From an uncultured Planctomycetaceae bacterium (GTDB lineage: Bacteria; Planctomycetota; Planctomycetia; Gemmatales; Gemmataceae), in assembly GCA_937888715.1 (NCBI GenBank), contig CALARU010000235.1:1-64000 (forward strand): DNA of 64,000 nucleotides, written 5' to 3'. Shown here piece by piece: positions 1 to 8,862 of the stretch (position 1 is its first letter; each line of letters opens with the position of its first letter). The translations under genes and the position numbers were made by a program. Below the pieces are notes generated by a model that was not told the DNA's origin, searched no databases, and saw only the letters and a list, made by a program, of their open reading frames with translations.

Positions 1-1284
1 TTTCAAGATACTGCGCAAGCTGTTGTGGATTTGATCGGTTTGGATCGTGGCTTGGTCTTGATGATTAAAAATGGAAGATGGATGGTTCAAGCCCGTTTCC
101 CAGATGACGATATTGAGCATCGTGAATTTAGTATTTCAGTTCTAGATAAAATGGCTAAAGGAAGAAAAACTTTTTATCAAGGCGGAGCAACCCTTCAAAA
201 TGATAGTAAAAGTGTAATGGGAATTGAAGCGGTTATCGCTTCACCCATTTTTGATAAAGCAGAAAATGTTGTCGGTGCAATTTATGGCGTGCGTAACAAA
301 ATAACTGTGGGTAAGAATATTGAGGTTAATCCACTTGAGGCACAAATCGTCCAACTCTTGGCAAGTTCTGTGGGCGCCGGTCTAGCAAGGCAAGAGCAGG
401 AAGCTGAAGCTGGGCGCTTGCGGGTTCAGTTTGAACAGTTTTTTTCTGTTGATCTTGCCCGCGAATTACAGAAAAACCCCAAGCTTCTTGAGGGGCATGA
501 TTCTGAAATCACCGTTCTTTTTACAGATATCAGAGGTTTTTCTAGAATTTCTGAATCCCTTAATCCTAGGGAAACTTGTAGTCTTGTTGCTGATGTTATG
601 GAAGAACTTACCTCTTGTGTCATGGCTTTCGAAGGGGTGGTGGTTAATTATTCAGGCGATGGAATCATGGCGATGTGGAATGCCCCTGCGCCTCAGTCTG
701 ATCATGCAATCAAGGCTTGCAAAGCAGCGTTGGCAATGGTTGCTCGGATGCCCGCAGTCCAGGAACGCTGGAAGAATAAGGTTTCACTTCCGGTAAAGGT
801 GGGGATTGGTATCAATACCGGAATGGCTTTGTGTGGAAATACCGGCAGTAAGATGAAATTTCAGTACGGTGCGCTGGGTCATACCGTCAACCTAGCAAGT
901 CGTATTGAAGGCGCTACCAAAGTGATGGGTGTACCTATTTTGATAAGTGGATTTACGAAAAAATTGGTAGGCTCAGCTTTTGCAACTCGAAAATTAAGAA
1001 AAATAAGGGTTGTTGGGATTAACGAACCTGTAGATATTTACCAACTTCACGCTGAAGTTTCTTCAATCGAATGGAGAAGTGATGCTGATATTTATGAATC
1101 AGCATTAAAACATTACGAAGCCAGTGAATTTGGCCCAGCCTGTAGGGATTTATATCCGCTCATTGCAAATCAAAATGAAAATTATGATACCGCCTCTTTA
1201 AGTCTTATGGCAAAATCAATCGAGTACCTTCGTAAGCCACCGCTGCTATCTTTTAATGGCGTAGAAGATCTAGAATCGAAATAG
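1..1284 (+). CDS. GAF domain plus class III adenylate/guanylate cyclase, 5' partial
   Basis: The reading frame is open to the first base, so the true start lies upstream. The visible part is 427 residues. Residues 1-130 look like a GAF sensor domain (VVDLIGLDRG at the start). A short linker leads to a class III nucleotide cyclase domain at about 163-350. The two metal-binding aspartates are D176 in FTDIRGFS and D220 in NYSGDGIMAMW, and the transition-state Asn/Arg lie in TVNLASR. The substrate-recognition position, often Asp or Thr, appears to be Gln (FQYGALGH), so ATP or GTP specificity cannot be stated. About 75 residues follow the domain, possibly helical repeats. Planctomycete relatives often carry an FHA domain before the GAF, which cannot be checked here. 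Role inferred: signal-dependent cAMP or cGMP synthesis. Confidence 0.85.
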   Translation, partial: FQDTAQAVVDLIGLDRGLVLMIKNGRWMVQARFPDDDIEHREFSISVLDKMAKGRKTFYQGGATLQNDSKSVMGIEAVIASPIFDKAENVVGAIYGVRNKITVGKNIEVNPLEAQIVQLLASSVGAGLARQEQEAEAGRLRVQFEQFFSVDLARELQKNPKLLEGHDSEITVLFTDIRGFSRISESLNPRETCSLVADVMEELTSCVMAFEGVVVNYSGDGIMAMWNAPAPQSDHAIKACKAALAMVARMPAVQERWKNKVSLPVKVGIGINTGMALCGNTGSKMKFQYGALGHTVNLASRIEGATKVMGVPILISGFTKKLVGSAFATRKLRKIRVVGINEPVDIYQLHAEVSSIEWRSDADIYESALKHYEASEFGPACRDLYPLIANQNENYDTASLSLMAKSIEYLRKPPLLSFNGVEDLESK

Positions 1285-1320
1285 TCAGCAAGTAATTTAA
1301 AGCAGGTAAGGAGACCACGC

Positions 1321-2700
1321 ATGTTCCGATGCACACAGTTGGCTTTTGTTGCGGTTTTATCTCTAGTTTTTTTAATGATAAACCCGGGTAATAATTTTAG
1401 CGCTGACCCACAAAACGAAGCGTTGCCCGATGATTTAGGAACCAGAAAATTCGGAGCCGATTGGGAATCATTTTTAGGGAAAAATAGCAACAGTTTTTCA
1501 CCCGAAAAGGGTATTGCCCCATGGCCTGCTTCGGGCCCTAAAATCCTTTGGGGAGCTAGAATGGCAGAGGGCTATTCCATGCCCGCCATCAGTAGGGGCA
1601 GGGCCTTCCTTTTTGATCAAGCTAAAGGTACCGCTAGGTTGCGTTGCTGTAATAGTGAAAACGGCAAAGAATTATGGTCGTTTACTTACGATTCTGACTA
1701 CCAAGATTTGTATGGCTATAGCAATGGCCCACGCTGCTATCCTGTGGTTGATGGTTCGCGCGTTTATATCCTTGGCCCTGAAGGCCTGCTTCATTGCATT
1801 AATATTGCCAATGGCAAAGTGCTATGGAAAATCAACACAGTGGCTGATTTTGGTGTGGTCCAAAACTTCTTTGGCGTTGGGAGTACCCCGGCTATCGAGG
1901 GGAATTTTCTTTTGGTCCCGGTCGGTGGCAGCCCAAAGGGCAGTGACAAAAATGATTTTACCCAACTTAAGGGCAATGGTAGCGCCTTGGTTGCTTTTGA
2001 TAAATACACAGGCAAGATTGTTTATCAGTTTTCCGATGAACTTGCCAGTTATTCAAGCCCCCTGATTGCGACAATTGATAATAGGAAATATGGATTGCAT
2101 CTTGCTAGGGGCGGTCTAATTGGCTTTGAGCCTGCAACTGGAAAGCAGGATTTCTTTTTCCCTTGGCGTTCCAGAACTCTTGAGAGTGTCAATGCTGCAA
2201 CTCCTGTCGTTGTTGGGAATAAGATTTTTATCTCCGAAACTTATGGCCCTGGTTCCGCATTACTGGAAGTTAACAAGGGTGCAGTTAAGGTTCTTTGGGA
2301 TGATGAAACCCGGGGACGCGATAAATCCATGCTGGCTCATTGGAATACGCCGATTCATGTTGATGGTTTTATTTATGGTTCGAGCGGTAGGCATAAATCA
2401 AATGCTGAACTTCGTTGCATCGAATTAAACACAGGGAAAGTTAAATGGTCGGTGCCAGAACTTACTCGATGTTCTTTGTTGCAGGTGGATGGTCATTTTA
2501 TTTGTCAGGCAGAGGATGGTATGCTGTATTTAATTAAAATCAACCCTGAAAAGTTTGAGAAGGTGTCTGTCGCTTCGCTCTCCGCCAATGGGGTTTCCTT
2601 GCTTCAGGAACCATGTTGGAGTGCACCAGTTTTGGCGCACGGACTATTGTATGTTCGTGGTAGAAATACCCTCATTTGCATTGACCTGATGCAGCAATGA
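1321..2700 (+). CDS. Secreted PQQ-type beta-propeller repeat protein
   Basis: 459 residues. The ATG follows an AAGGAG ribosome site at ideal spacing. The N-terminus (about 1-28) is a signal peptide ending near NFSADP. The body has repeated blades with the PQQ/BamB signature of a hydrophobic strand, Asp or Asn, then G-K-x-x-W, for example GKELWSF, GKVLWKI and GKVKWSV. No catalytic residues of quinoprotein dehydrogenases were recognised, so this is probably a binding or scaffold propeller exported to the periplasm or cell surface. Proteins of this kind are numerous in planctomycetes and usually uncharacterised. It lies 36 bases after the cyclase gene on the same strand and may be co-transcribed. 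Confidence 0.8.
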   Translation: MFRCTQLAFVAVLSLVFLMINPGNNFSADPQNEALPDDLGTRKFGADWESFLGKNSNSFSPEKGIAPWPASGPKILWGARMAEGYSMPAISRGRAFLFDQAKGTARLRCCNSENGKELWSFTYDSDYQDLYGYSNGPRCYPVVDGSRVYILGPEGLLHCINIANGKVLWKINTVADFGVVQNFFGVGSTPAIEGNFLLVPVGGSPKGSDKNDFTQLKGNGSALVAFDKYTGKIVYQFSDELASYSSPLIATIDNRKYGLHLARGGLIGFEPATGKQDFFFPWRSRTLESVNAATPVVVGNKIFISETYGPGSALLEVNKGAVKVLWDDETRGRDKSMLAHWNTPIHVDGFIYGSSGRHKSNAELRCIELNTGKVKWSVPELTRCSLLQVDGHFICQAEDGMLYLIKINPEKFEKVSVASLSANGVSLLQEPCWSAPVLAHGLLYVRGRNTLICIDLMQQ

Positions 2701-2716
2701 TTCAGCCTATTTGCGG

Positions 2717-2746
2717 TTGGATTTTCACCATACGTACGGTTATAAT
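2717..2746 (+). promoter_or_regulatory. Candidate sigma-70-type promoter for the DUF1549-DUF1501 pair
   Basis: TTGGAT at 2717-2722 and a perfect TATAAT at 2741-2746 are 18 bases apart, about 40 bases before the chosen start of the large PSCyt1/DUF1549 gene. Prediction by eye only; promoter consensus in planctomycetes is poorly known. Confidence 0.4.
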
Positions 2747-2787
2747 AATAATTGGTTCTTTTCCCACCTGTTAACCATGGGGTGGTC

Positions 2788-5700
2788 ATGAGTTGGAAAG
2801 TTTTTGCTTTATTAGCTCCTTTATTTTTAATTACCTCGTTTAGCCCTGTTTTGGGGGCTGATCAAAGCGAACACGACTTTTTTGAAAACAAAATCCGTCC
2901 GCTTTTTGTTAGCTATTGTCATGATTGTCATAGCACATCAAAGAAACAGCGGGGAGGGCTTTTATTAGATTCAAAGCCTTCTGTTTTGAAGGGTGGCGAT
3001 TCCGGGCATTTATTTGTTGCAGGAAAACCAGAAGAAAGTTTGTTGATTAAGGTTGTGGCCTATGATGATGAAATTAAGATGCCTCCTAAAAGCAAACTTT
3101 CTGCTTCCCAAATCGAAGATCTCCGTAAATGGGTAAAAGATGGCGCTTACTGGCCTGTCGAAAAAAATGTTGCTGTAAAAGCAAACACATTTAATATCGA
3201 AGAAAGAAAAAAGCAATGGGCTTGGCAGCCATTAAGTAAATCTAACCCGAAATCATTGAGTTCAAATCCGTGGGTTAAATCTTCTATTGATGCCTTTGTG
3301 CTTGATAAAATGACCGAAAAAGGTCTGGCCCCTGCAACCCCTGCAGCAAAAGAGGCTTTGATCAGAAGGGCTTATTTTGATCTTATTGGCTTGCCACCTC
3401 TGCCTGCAGATACCAAGGCTTTTCTTCAAGATAACTCTCCCAATGCATTCGAAAAAGTTGTTAACAAATTACTAGACTCTTCTTCCTTTGGTGAAAAATG
3501 GGCTAGGCATTGGCTTGATCTTGTGCGCTATGGAGATTCTCGCGGACATGAATTCGATGCCTCGATTCCTAATGCTTTTCAGTATCGTGATTATGTTATT
3601 CGTGCCTTTAATTCTGATGTCCCCTACAACCAATTTGTCAAAGAGCACCTTGCAGGCGATTTAATCTCTAATCCCAGATTGCATCCTGTTGAAGGTTGGA
3701 ACGAATCCATCCTAGGTACCGGATTTCTTTATTTAGGCGAGGAAGTTCATTCCCCTGTTGATATTAGGCTTGATCAAGCGGATCGCTTTGATAATCGCAT
3801 TGATGTAATTGGGAAAACTTTTCTAGGCCTTACCATTGCTTGCGCCCGTTGCCATGACCATAAGTTTGATCCCATTCCTACCAAAGATTATTACTCCTTG
3901 TTTGGTTTTCTTTCAAGCAGTCATTATCGTTTGGCCCGTTTTCAGAGCATGGAGAAAAACAAAAAGATTGATCAAAAACTGGCTGTAATAAGAGATAGTT
4001 TAGAGCCTCTAATAAAGACAGAACTAAGTGATGCTGTTAAAAATGCTGCAGCTAATTTCCCCGCTTATGCCAAAGCTGCAAGTCTTGTTTACAAACTTGC
4101 AAGGGGGCACTCTGTTCTTGGTTCAGTTGACCAAGATATTCTTATTGATGATTTTGAGTCAGGCAGCTTTAAAGGGTGGAAAGTCGAAGGCAATGCTTTT
4201 AGTGCCACACCTGTCTCTTCCAATGATCTTGCCCCTGAGCAAAAAGATGGATCGTTTCAGGGCAAGTTTCTCGTCAATTCTTATATCCACAAAAAGGGAC
4301 AAAAGGTTTCTCGTTCTGACCAACCCACTGGTACTCTTACTTCTGCTCCTTTTTTAATCCAAAGGGATTACATTTCTTTGCTTGTTGGGGGCGGTAGTCA
4401 TCGTGGGAAAACTTGTGTTAATTTGTTGGTTGATGGCAAAACCGAAATTAGTATTACCGGCAAAAATCTAAACGCAATGTCTTTAGCTTCTATGGATGTT
4501 CGTCGCTTTGCAGGTAAGATGGCCACGATTCAAATTGTTGATCAAGAAACCGTCGGATGGGGTCACATTGCTGTTGATGCTATCAGGCAAACTAATTCTG
4601 TAATGCCAAAAGATGCATCAATTCTGGCACTTGGTAAAATCAACAAAAATGAGTTGGGAAAGATAGCAATTGCCGAGAAAGTTGACACAAATACGCTTTC
4701 AGAATTTTTGACGTATTTGTTAAAGGCTGATTCTGACCCTAAGCATCAGGATCATTTTTTTGCCAAAAAGATCCTCCATCCCGAGCTGTTTCGTTCTAAA
4801 AATAAAGACATCGGGACTATCGTTGGAGATTTGGAATTTAGGGAGTCCTTTAAAAATAAAAAGCTCATCATTGATTATTCGAATACTTTGGTTTCGGATT
4901 GGATGCCCGATGATGTTACTTATGGTCATGGCCCTGCCAAGTTAGGCGCACTTAAAATCGTAGGGACTAAACCCAAACTGGAATTCCAATTCGTTGAATA
5001 TTCAGCAGCGATGATTGATCCTTTTTGGCAAGATTTGAAGTACTCAAAAGGAGCAGAATCAGAGCCAGGTTCCCTTGGTGCTAACAGAGCAGGTAGGATT
5101 TTATCTACGCCTTCTTTTATTCTTGAAGATGGGTGGGTTCATTTTTTCGCAAAGGGTAAAGCTAAAGTTTATTCTTCTGTTGGGGCACACATTATGATTG
5201 CTGGGCCTTTGCACGGAAATTTGGTGCGCACTATCGATATGAATGATTGGGGGTGGGTCAGTATTGATCTAACCCGTTACAAAAACCTACCCGTACATCT
5301 TGAGTTTTCTTCTGATGATTTGAACTTTGCTGTTAGATTTGTTTTCCAGGGCGGGCAAGATAAACCTTTATTACCAACCTCTGCCCGCGAGTTTGTTTCT
5401 AAAACTTTAGCTCCTCTTGATGATCAACTTTTTTATCAAGAAATACAGAAATTGCTTTTTGAATTCTCTTCCCTCCTTAAGCAAGAAAAGGTGGCTGACA
5501 ATCAAAAAAATTCCGTATTGGCGGCTATTGGAAATTCAGTTGTTAATTTTGGTTTGATTAAATTTGATACCAGCGCAAAACAAGCTGTTGCCTCCCTGCT
5601 TGAAAAACAAATGATACTGCAGGGTGAAGTGCAGTGGGATTCCCAGTTGGCGTTAGCTTTGCAAGAAGGTAGCGGCATCGATGAGAAAGTTTTTGTTCGC

Positions 5701-6639
5701 GGTAGTCACAAAAACCTCGGTGAACCTGCTCCTCGTTCTTTTTTAACAGCTCTTGGTGGTGCTAAACTTCCCGTACAAAACTTAGGTAGTGGTAGGCTGC
5801 AACTTGCAGACTGGGTTACCAATATTGAAGCTGATCCTTTTCTTCCCAGAGTCATGGTTAATCGAATCTGGCACCATCTTTTAGGCAGAGGTATTGTTGC
5901 TTCCGTTGATAATTTTGGGTTGCTTGGTGAAAAACCAACGCATCCCGAATTGCTTGACTTTCTTGCATTACAATTCGTTGATGATGGTTGGTCTGTGAAA
6001 AAAACCATCAAGAAAATTATGCTTTCTTCTGTGTATCAAGCATCCTCGATGTCTTCCGATGTAGCGAAAAAATCTGACCCTGAAAATCTTTTCTTAAGCC
6101 ATGCCAACATGAAAAGGCTTTCTGGTGAATCCATTCGCGATGCAATGCTTTTAATCTCTGGCGAGTTGAATGAGACTATGTTTGGCCCACCGATCAACAT
6201 TAATTTGTCTGTTTTTCAAGAGGGCAGGGGAAGGCCAGCAAGTGGGCCTCTTGACGGGGCAGGTCGTAGGAGTATTTATCTTTCCTCACGAAGGAATTTT
6301 CTTTCTTCATTCATGCTTGCATTTGATTCGCCAATCCCGTTTTCCACCGTTGGTAAACGAAGTGTTTCAAATGTTCCAGCCCAATCCTTGATTTTAATGA
6401 ACGATCCTTTTGTGCATCAGCAATCGGAGAAATGGGCTAAAAAAATAATTGCGCAATATGCTGAACCTAGCATGCGATTGGATGCCATGTTTTGGCAGAC
6501 ATTTAGTCGCCTTCCCTCCACTTTAGAACTTGAAGAATGCATGGGCTATTTATCGGCATCATCTGCTACTGACTCTGAAAAATGGGCTTCAATTGCACAT
6601 TCTCTATGGAATGTTAAAGAATTTGTTTGGATCCCGTAG
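2788..6639 (+). CDS. Large PSCyt1-DUF1549-DUF1553 secreted protein (planctomycete cytochrome family)
   Basis: 1283 residues from the ATG at 2788, which directly precedes a clear signal peptide (MSWKVFALLAPLFLI) and follows a GGGGTGG ribosome site; an in-frame TTG at 2752 would put 12 unlikely residues in front. PSCyt1 occupies about 30-120 with heme motif C44-x-x-C47-H48. DUF1549 spans about 170-375 and holds a second CxxCH followed by DH (C352). A mid region of about 430-900 looks beta-rich, and DUF1553 occupies about 985-1250 (NRIWHHLLGRG, SVYQASS, LSGESIRDAM). The family is planctomycete/verrucomicrobial, extracytoplasmic and biochemically little known, and is often linked to polysaccharide use. 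The stop overlaps the region just before the DUF1501 gene, the usual partner. Confidence 0.88.
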   Translation: MSWKVFALLAPLFLITSFSPVLGADQSEHDFFENKIRPLFVSYCHDCHSTSKKQRGGLLLDSKPSVLKGGDSGHLFVAGKPEESLLIKVVAYDDEIKMPPKSKLSASQIEDLRKWVKDGAYWPVEKNVAVKANTFNIEERKKQWAWQPLSKSNPKSLSSNPWVKSSIDAFVLDKMTEKGLAPATPAAKEALIRRAYFDLIGLPPLPADTKAFLQDNSPNAFEKVVNKLLDSSSFGEKWARHWLDLVRYGDSRGHEFDASIPNAFQYRDYVIRAFNSDVPYNQFVKEHLAGDLISNPRLHPVEGWNESILGTGFLYLGEEVHSPVDIRLDQADRFDNRIDVIGKTFLGLTIACARCHDHKFDPIPTKDYYSLFGFLSSSHYRLARFQSMEKNKKIDQKLAVIRDSLEPLIKTELSDAVKNAAANFPAYAKAASLVYKLARGHSVLGSVDQDILIDDFESGSFKGWKVEGNAFSATPVSSNDLAPEQKDGSFQGKFLVNSYIHKKGQKVSRSDQPTGTLTSAPFLIQRDYISLLVGGGSHRGKTCVNLLVDGKTEISITGKNLNAMSLASMDVRRFAGKMATIQIVDQETVGWGHIAVDAIRQTNSVMPKDASILALGKINKNELGKIAIAEKVDTNTLSEFLTYLLKADSDPKHQDHFFAKKILHPELFRSKNKDIGTIVGDLEFRESFKNKKLIIDYSNTLVSDWMPDDVTYGHGPAKLGALKIVGTKPKLEFQFVEYSAAMIDPFWQDLKYSKGAESEPGSLGANRAGRILSTPSFILEDGWVHFFAKGKAKVYSSVGAHIMIAGPLHGNLVRTIDMNDWGWVSIDLTRYKNLPVHLEFSSDDLNFAVRFVFQGGQDKPLLPTSAREFVSKTLAPLDDQLFYQEIQKLLFEFSSLLKQEKVADNQKNSVLAAIGNSVVNFGLIKFDTSAKQAVASLLEKQMILQGEVQWDSQLALALQEGSGIDEKVFVRGSHKNLGEPAPRSFLTALGGAKLPVQNLGSGRLQLADWVTNIEADPFLPRVMVNRIWHHLLGRGIVASVDNFGLLGEKPTHPELLDFLALQFVDDGWSVKKTIKKIMLSSVYQASSMSSDVAKKSDPENLFLSHANMKRLSGESIRDAMLLISGELNETMFGPPININLSVFQEGRGRPASGPLDGAGRRSIYLSSRRNFLSSFMLAFDSPIPFSTVGKRSVSNVPAQSLILMNDPFVHQQSEKWAKKIIAQYAEPSMRLDAMFWQTFSRLPSTLELEECMGYLSASSATDSEKWASIAHSLWNVKEFVWIP

Positions 6640-6662
6640 GTCATCGTTTTAGGACTAAAGTT

Positions 6663-8081
6663 ATGCATTGTGGAAATTTTCAACCTAGGGCTCTTTCTAG
6701 AAGACAAATGCTCATTGGTAGTGCCAATGGGTTTGGTGCTCTTGCTTTTGGCGTGCTTCATGCCGGGGAAAATGACAAAAATAAACCCAATCCTTCGGGT
6801 GGTTTGCACCATCAAGCAAAGGCGAAAAATATAATTTTTCTGTATATGGATGGTGCGCCTTCCCAGATGGATACATTCGATCCCAAGCCCATGTTGTCTA
6901 AATATCATGGGGAAACGCCTGACAAGGTGCTCAAAGTATTGCCCACTCAATTCAATAGCATTGGTAAGATTTTGCAATCGCCCTGGAAATTCAAACAGTA
7001 TGGTCAAAGTGGTATTTGGGTAAGCGATTTATTTCCACATATTTCGAAACATGTAGATGAACTTGCGGTGATAAAATCTGCAGTTTCGAATTTTCCCGAA
7101 CATACAAGCGCAAATTACTTTATACATACGGGGAGTGGGCTTCAAGGGAGACCGAGTTGGGGCGCTTGGACTAGTTATGGACTTGGAAGCTTTAATAAAA
7201 ATCTTCCAGGCTTTTTGGTTCTAAACGGTGGACTTATCCCGCCTGGGGGGCTTGATAATTTTAATAGTGGTTTTTTGCCCGCTGCTTATCAAGGGTCTGT
7301 CTTTAAATATGGCCCTGCACCAGTTGCCAACATCAACCGCAAAGAACCTTCTGAAAAGATTCAAAAAGAAAAACTAGATCTTGTTAATCGTTTGGATAGG
7401 CTAAATATCCAAAAAAATGGAACGCATGACCAGATTGAGTCTGCCATCGCCAATCAAGAAACCGCTTTTCTTATGCAAACTTCTATTCCTGATTTGATGG
7501 ATATTAAAACCGAATCAAAGGCAACCCAAGATCTTTATGGTGTAAGTTCTCCAAACGCACCAACCAAAATTTTTGGCACTCAATGCCTTGTTGCAAGGCG
7601 GTTACTTGAACGTGGCGCGCGGTTTATCGAACTAACTTGCCCTTCAGTTGGTAGCGATCGTTGGGATCAACACAGTAATTTGAAAGATGGTCATCAGAAA
7701 AACGCCCTTGCTGTTGATCAACCCATTGCTGGATTGATCCAAGATCTTAAAGCTAAGGGTATGCTTGATTCCACGCTAATATTATGGTCTGGTGAGTTTG
7801 GGCGGACTCCTTTTGCTCAGGGAAATGATGGCAGGGATCACAATCCCTTTGGTTTTACCTGCTGGATGGCGGGTGGGGGCGTTAAAGGTGGCACGAATTA
7901 TGGTGCTACGGATGATTTTGGTTATCATGCTATTGATGGAAAAGTTGAAATTCACGATATTCATGCGACTATGTTACATCTACTTGGAATTGATCATAAA
8001 AAATTAACATTCCGATTTGGTGGCAGAGATATGCGGTTAACCGATGTTCATGGCGAGGTTATTTCTAAAATATTAGTTTGA
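6663..8081 (+). CDS. DUF1501 family protein (sulfatase-like fold), Tat-type leader
   Basis: 472 residues from the ATG at 6663. A TTG start at 6627 is possible but would overlap the upstream gene, and the sequence after 6663 (SRRQMLIGSANGFGALAFG) is the typical twin-arginine leader of this family. Family hallmarks seen are IFLYMDGAPSQMDTFDPK near the N-terminus, GARFIELTC, ILWSGEFGRTPFAQ and RDHNPFGFTCWMAGGGVKGG. The fold is related to alkaline phosphatase/sulfatase proteins, but substrates are unknown. DUF1501 genes nearly always follow a DUF1549/DUF1553 gene, as here with a 23-base gap, implying a paired exported complex or pathway. Confidence 0.9.
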   Translation: MHCGNFQPRALSRRQMLIGSANGFGALAFGVLHAGENDKNKPNPSGGLHHQAKAKNIIFLYMDGAPSQMDTFDPKPMLSKYHGETPDKVLKVLPTQFNSIGKILQSPWKFKQYGQSGIWVSDLFPHISKHVDELAVIKSAVSNFPEHTSANYFIHTGSGLQGRPSWGAWTSYGLGSFNKNLPGFLVLNGGLIPPGGLDNFNSGFLPAAYQGSVFKYGPAPVANINRKEPSEKIQKEKLDLVNRLDRLNIQKNGTHDQIESAIANQETAFLMQTSIPDLMDIKTESKATQDLYGVSSPNAPTKIFGTQCLVARRLLERGARFIELTCPSVGSDRWDQHSNLKDGHQKNALAVDQPIAGLIQDLKAKGMLDSTLILWSGEFGRTPFAQGNDGRDHNPFGFTCWMAGGGVKGGTNYGATDDFGYHAIDGKVEIHDIHATMLHLLGIDHKKLTFRFGGRDMRLTDVHGEVISKILV

Positions 8082-8127
8082 TAGAACCTGAGTTATATAT
8101 GTTCATTTTTCGGGGGTGTGTTTTACG

Positions 8128-8739
8128 ATGAGAGTTTTTTTTTCGTTTTTCGTTATCATTCTTTTTTATCAATTACTTAATGCTGCCCAAGAAAAAGCAG
8201 TTCCTGTAACGGAGGTTTTATTTAAAGAGGGAGAAATTTTACCCGGTCCGTTTTACCCTTTTGTTGTTAATGGGCCTCGAAAAGACCGTTTACGCGCACT
8301 GATCAACGAGAAACCTGACAAAACTTTTATTCTTATGTTTTTCCAAGGTGCAACTGTCCCTGAGTATCTAGGCAAATCCCTTGAAGAACTCAACGCAAAT
8401 ATCAAAGGAAATAAAAGCAAAGGCTTTCCGACTTCAGCCATGGCCATTTTTGTTAATCAGGACATTAAAAATGTTGTTAAGGATGATGAAAAACGAAATG
8501 AATTTGTCAAAGCAATTCGATCTGCAATTGCTGAAGATAAATCCGATTTTATTGAGGTCGGGGTTGATGATCTAGAAGATTTAAAAAACTATAAACTTGG
8601 GCAAGCGACCACTGTCTTGATGCTTCGTTGCGAAAACTTAAAGGTTATAAAAATGGTAAATTTAGACGCTACAACTTCCAATGCGGATGGTTTTTCCAAA
8701 GCCTTGGAGCAATTACTTGTATTGCCCAAGGGGAAATGA
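8128..8739 (+). CDS. Exported protein of unknown function, possibly a degenerate redoxin-like fold
   Basis: 203 residues. The ATG at 8128 has GGGGGTG upstream and begins a signal peptide (MRVFFSFFVIILFYQLLNAAQ); the GTG at 8116 is less likely. The mature part opens with GEILPGPFYPFVVNGPRK, which resembles the start of planctomycete thioredoxin/peroxiredoxin-like proteins, but no CxxC or peroxidatic cysteine is seen. The only cysteine near the C-terminus is in LMLRCENLK. The function is unknown; a thioredoxin-like fold without redox activity is inferred from the beta-alpha pattern and is uncertain. It follows the DUF1501 gene by 46 bases on the same strand. Confidence 0.6.
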   Translation: MRVFFSFFVIILFYQLLNAAQEKAVPVTEVLFKEGEILPGPFYPFVVNGPRKDRLRALINEKPDKTFILMFFQGATVPEYLGKSLEELNANIKGNKSKGFPTSAMAIFVNQDIKNVVKDDEKRNEFVKAIRSAIAEDKSDFIEVGVDDLEDLKNYKLGQATTVLMLRCENLKVIKMVNLDATTSNADGFSKALEQLLVLPKGK

Positions 8740-8796
8740 AGAAGGTTTTACTTTTACCTCTTGTAAAGCTTTTTTAACAGAATTTTTTGCACATAT

Positions 8797-8826
8797 TTGC
8801 AATAATTATGCTTTTAATGTTATCAT
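8797..8826 (+). promoter_or_regulatory. Possible promoter upstream of the 8863 gene
   Basis: TTGCAA at 8797-8802 and TATCAT at 8821-8826 are 18 bases apart, in an AT-rich 120-base gap. This is a weak prediction by eye. Confidence 0.3.
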
Positions 8827-8862
8827 ACTTTTTAGTACATTTTTGCGTAGAGGTGCTTTGCT

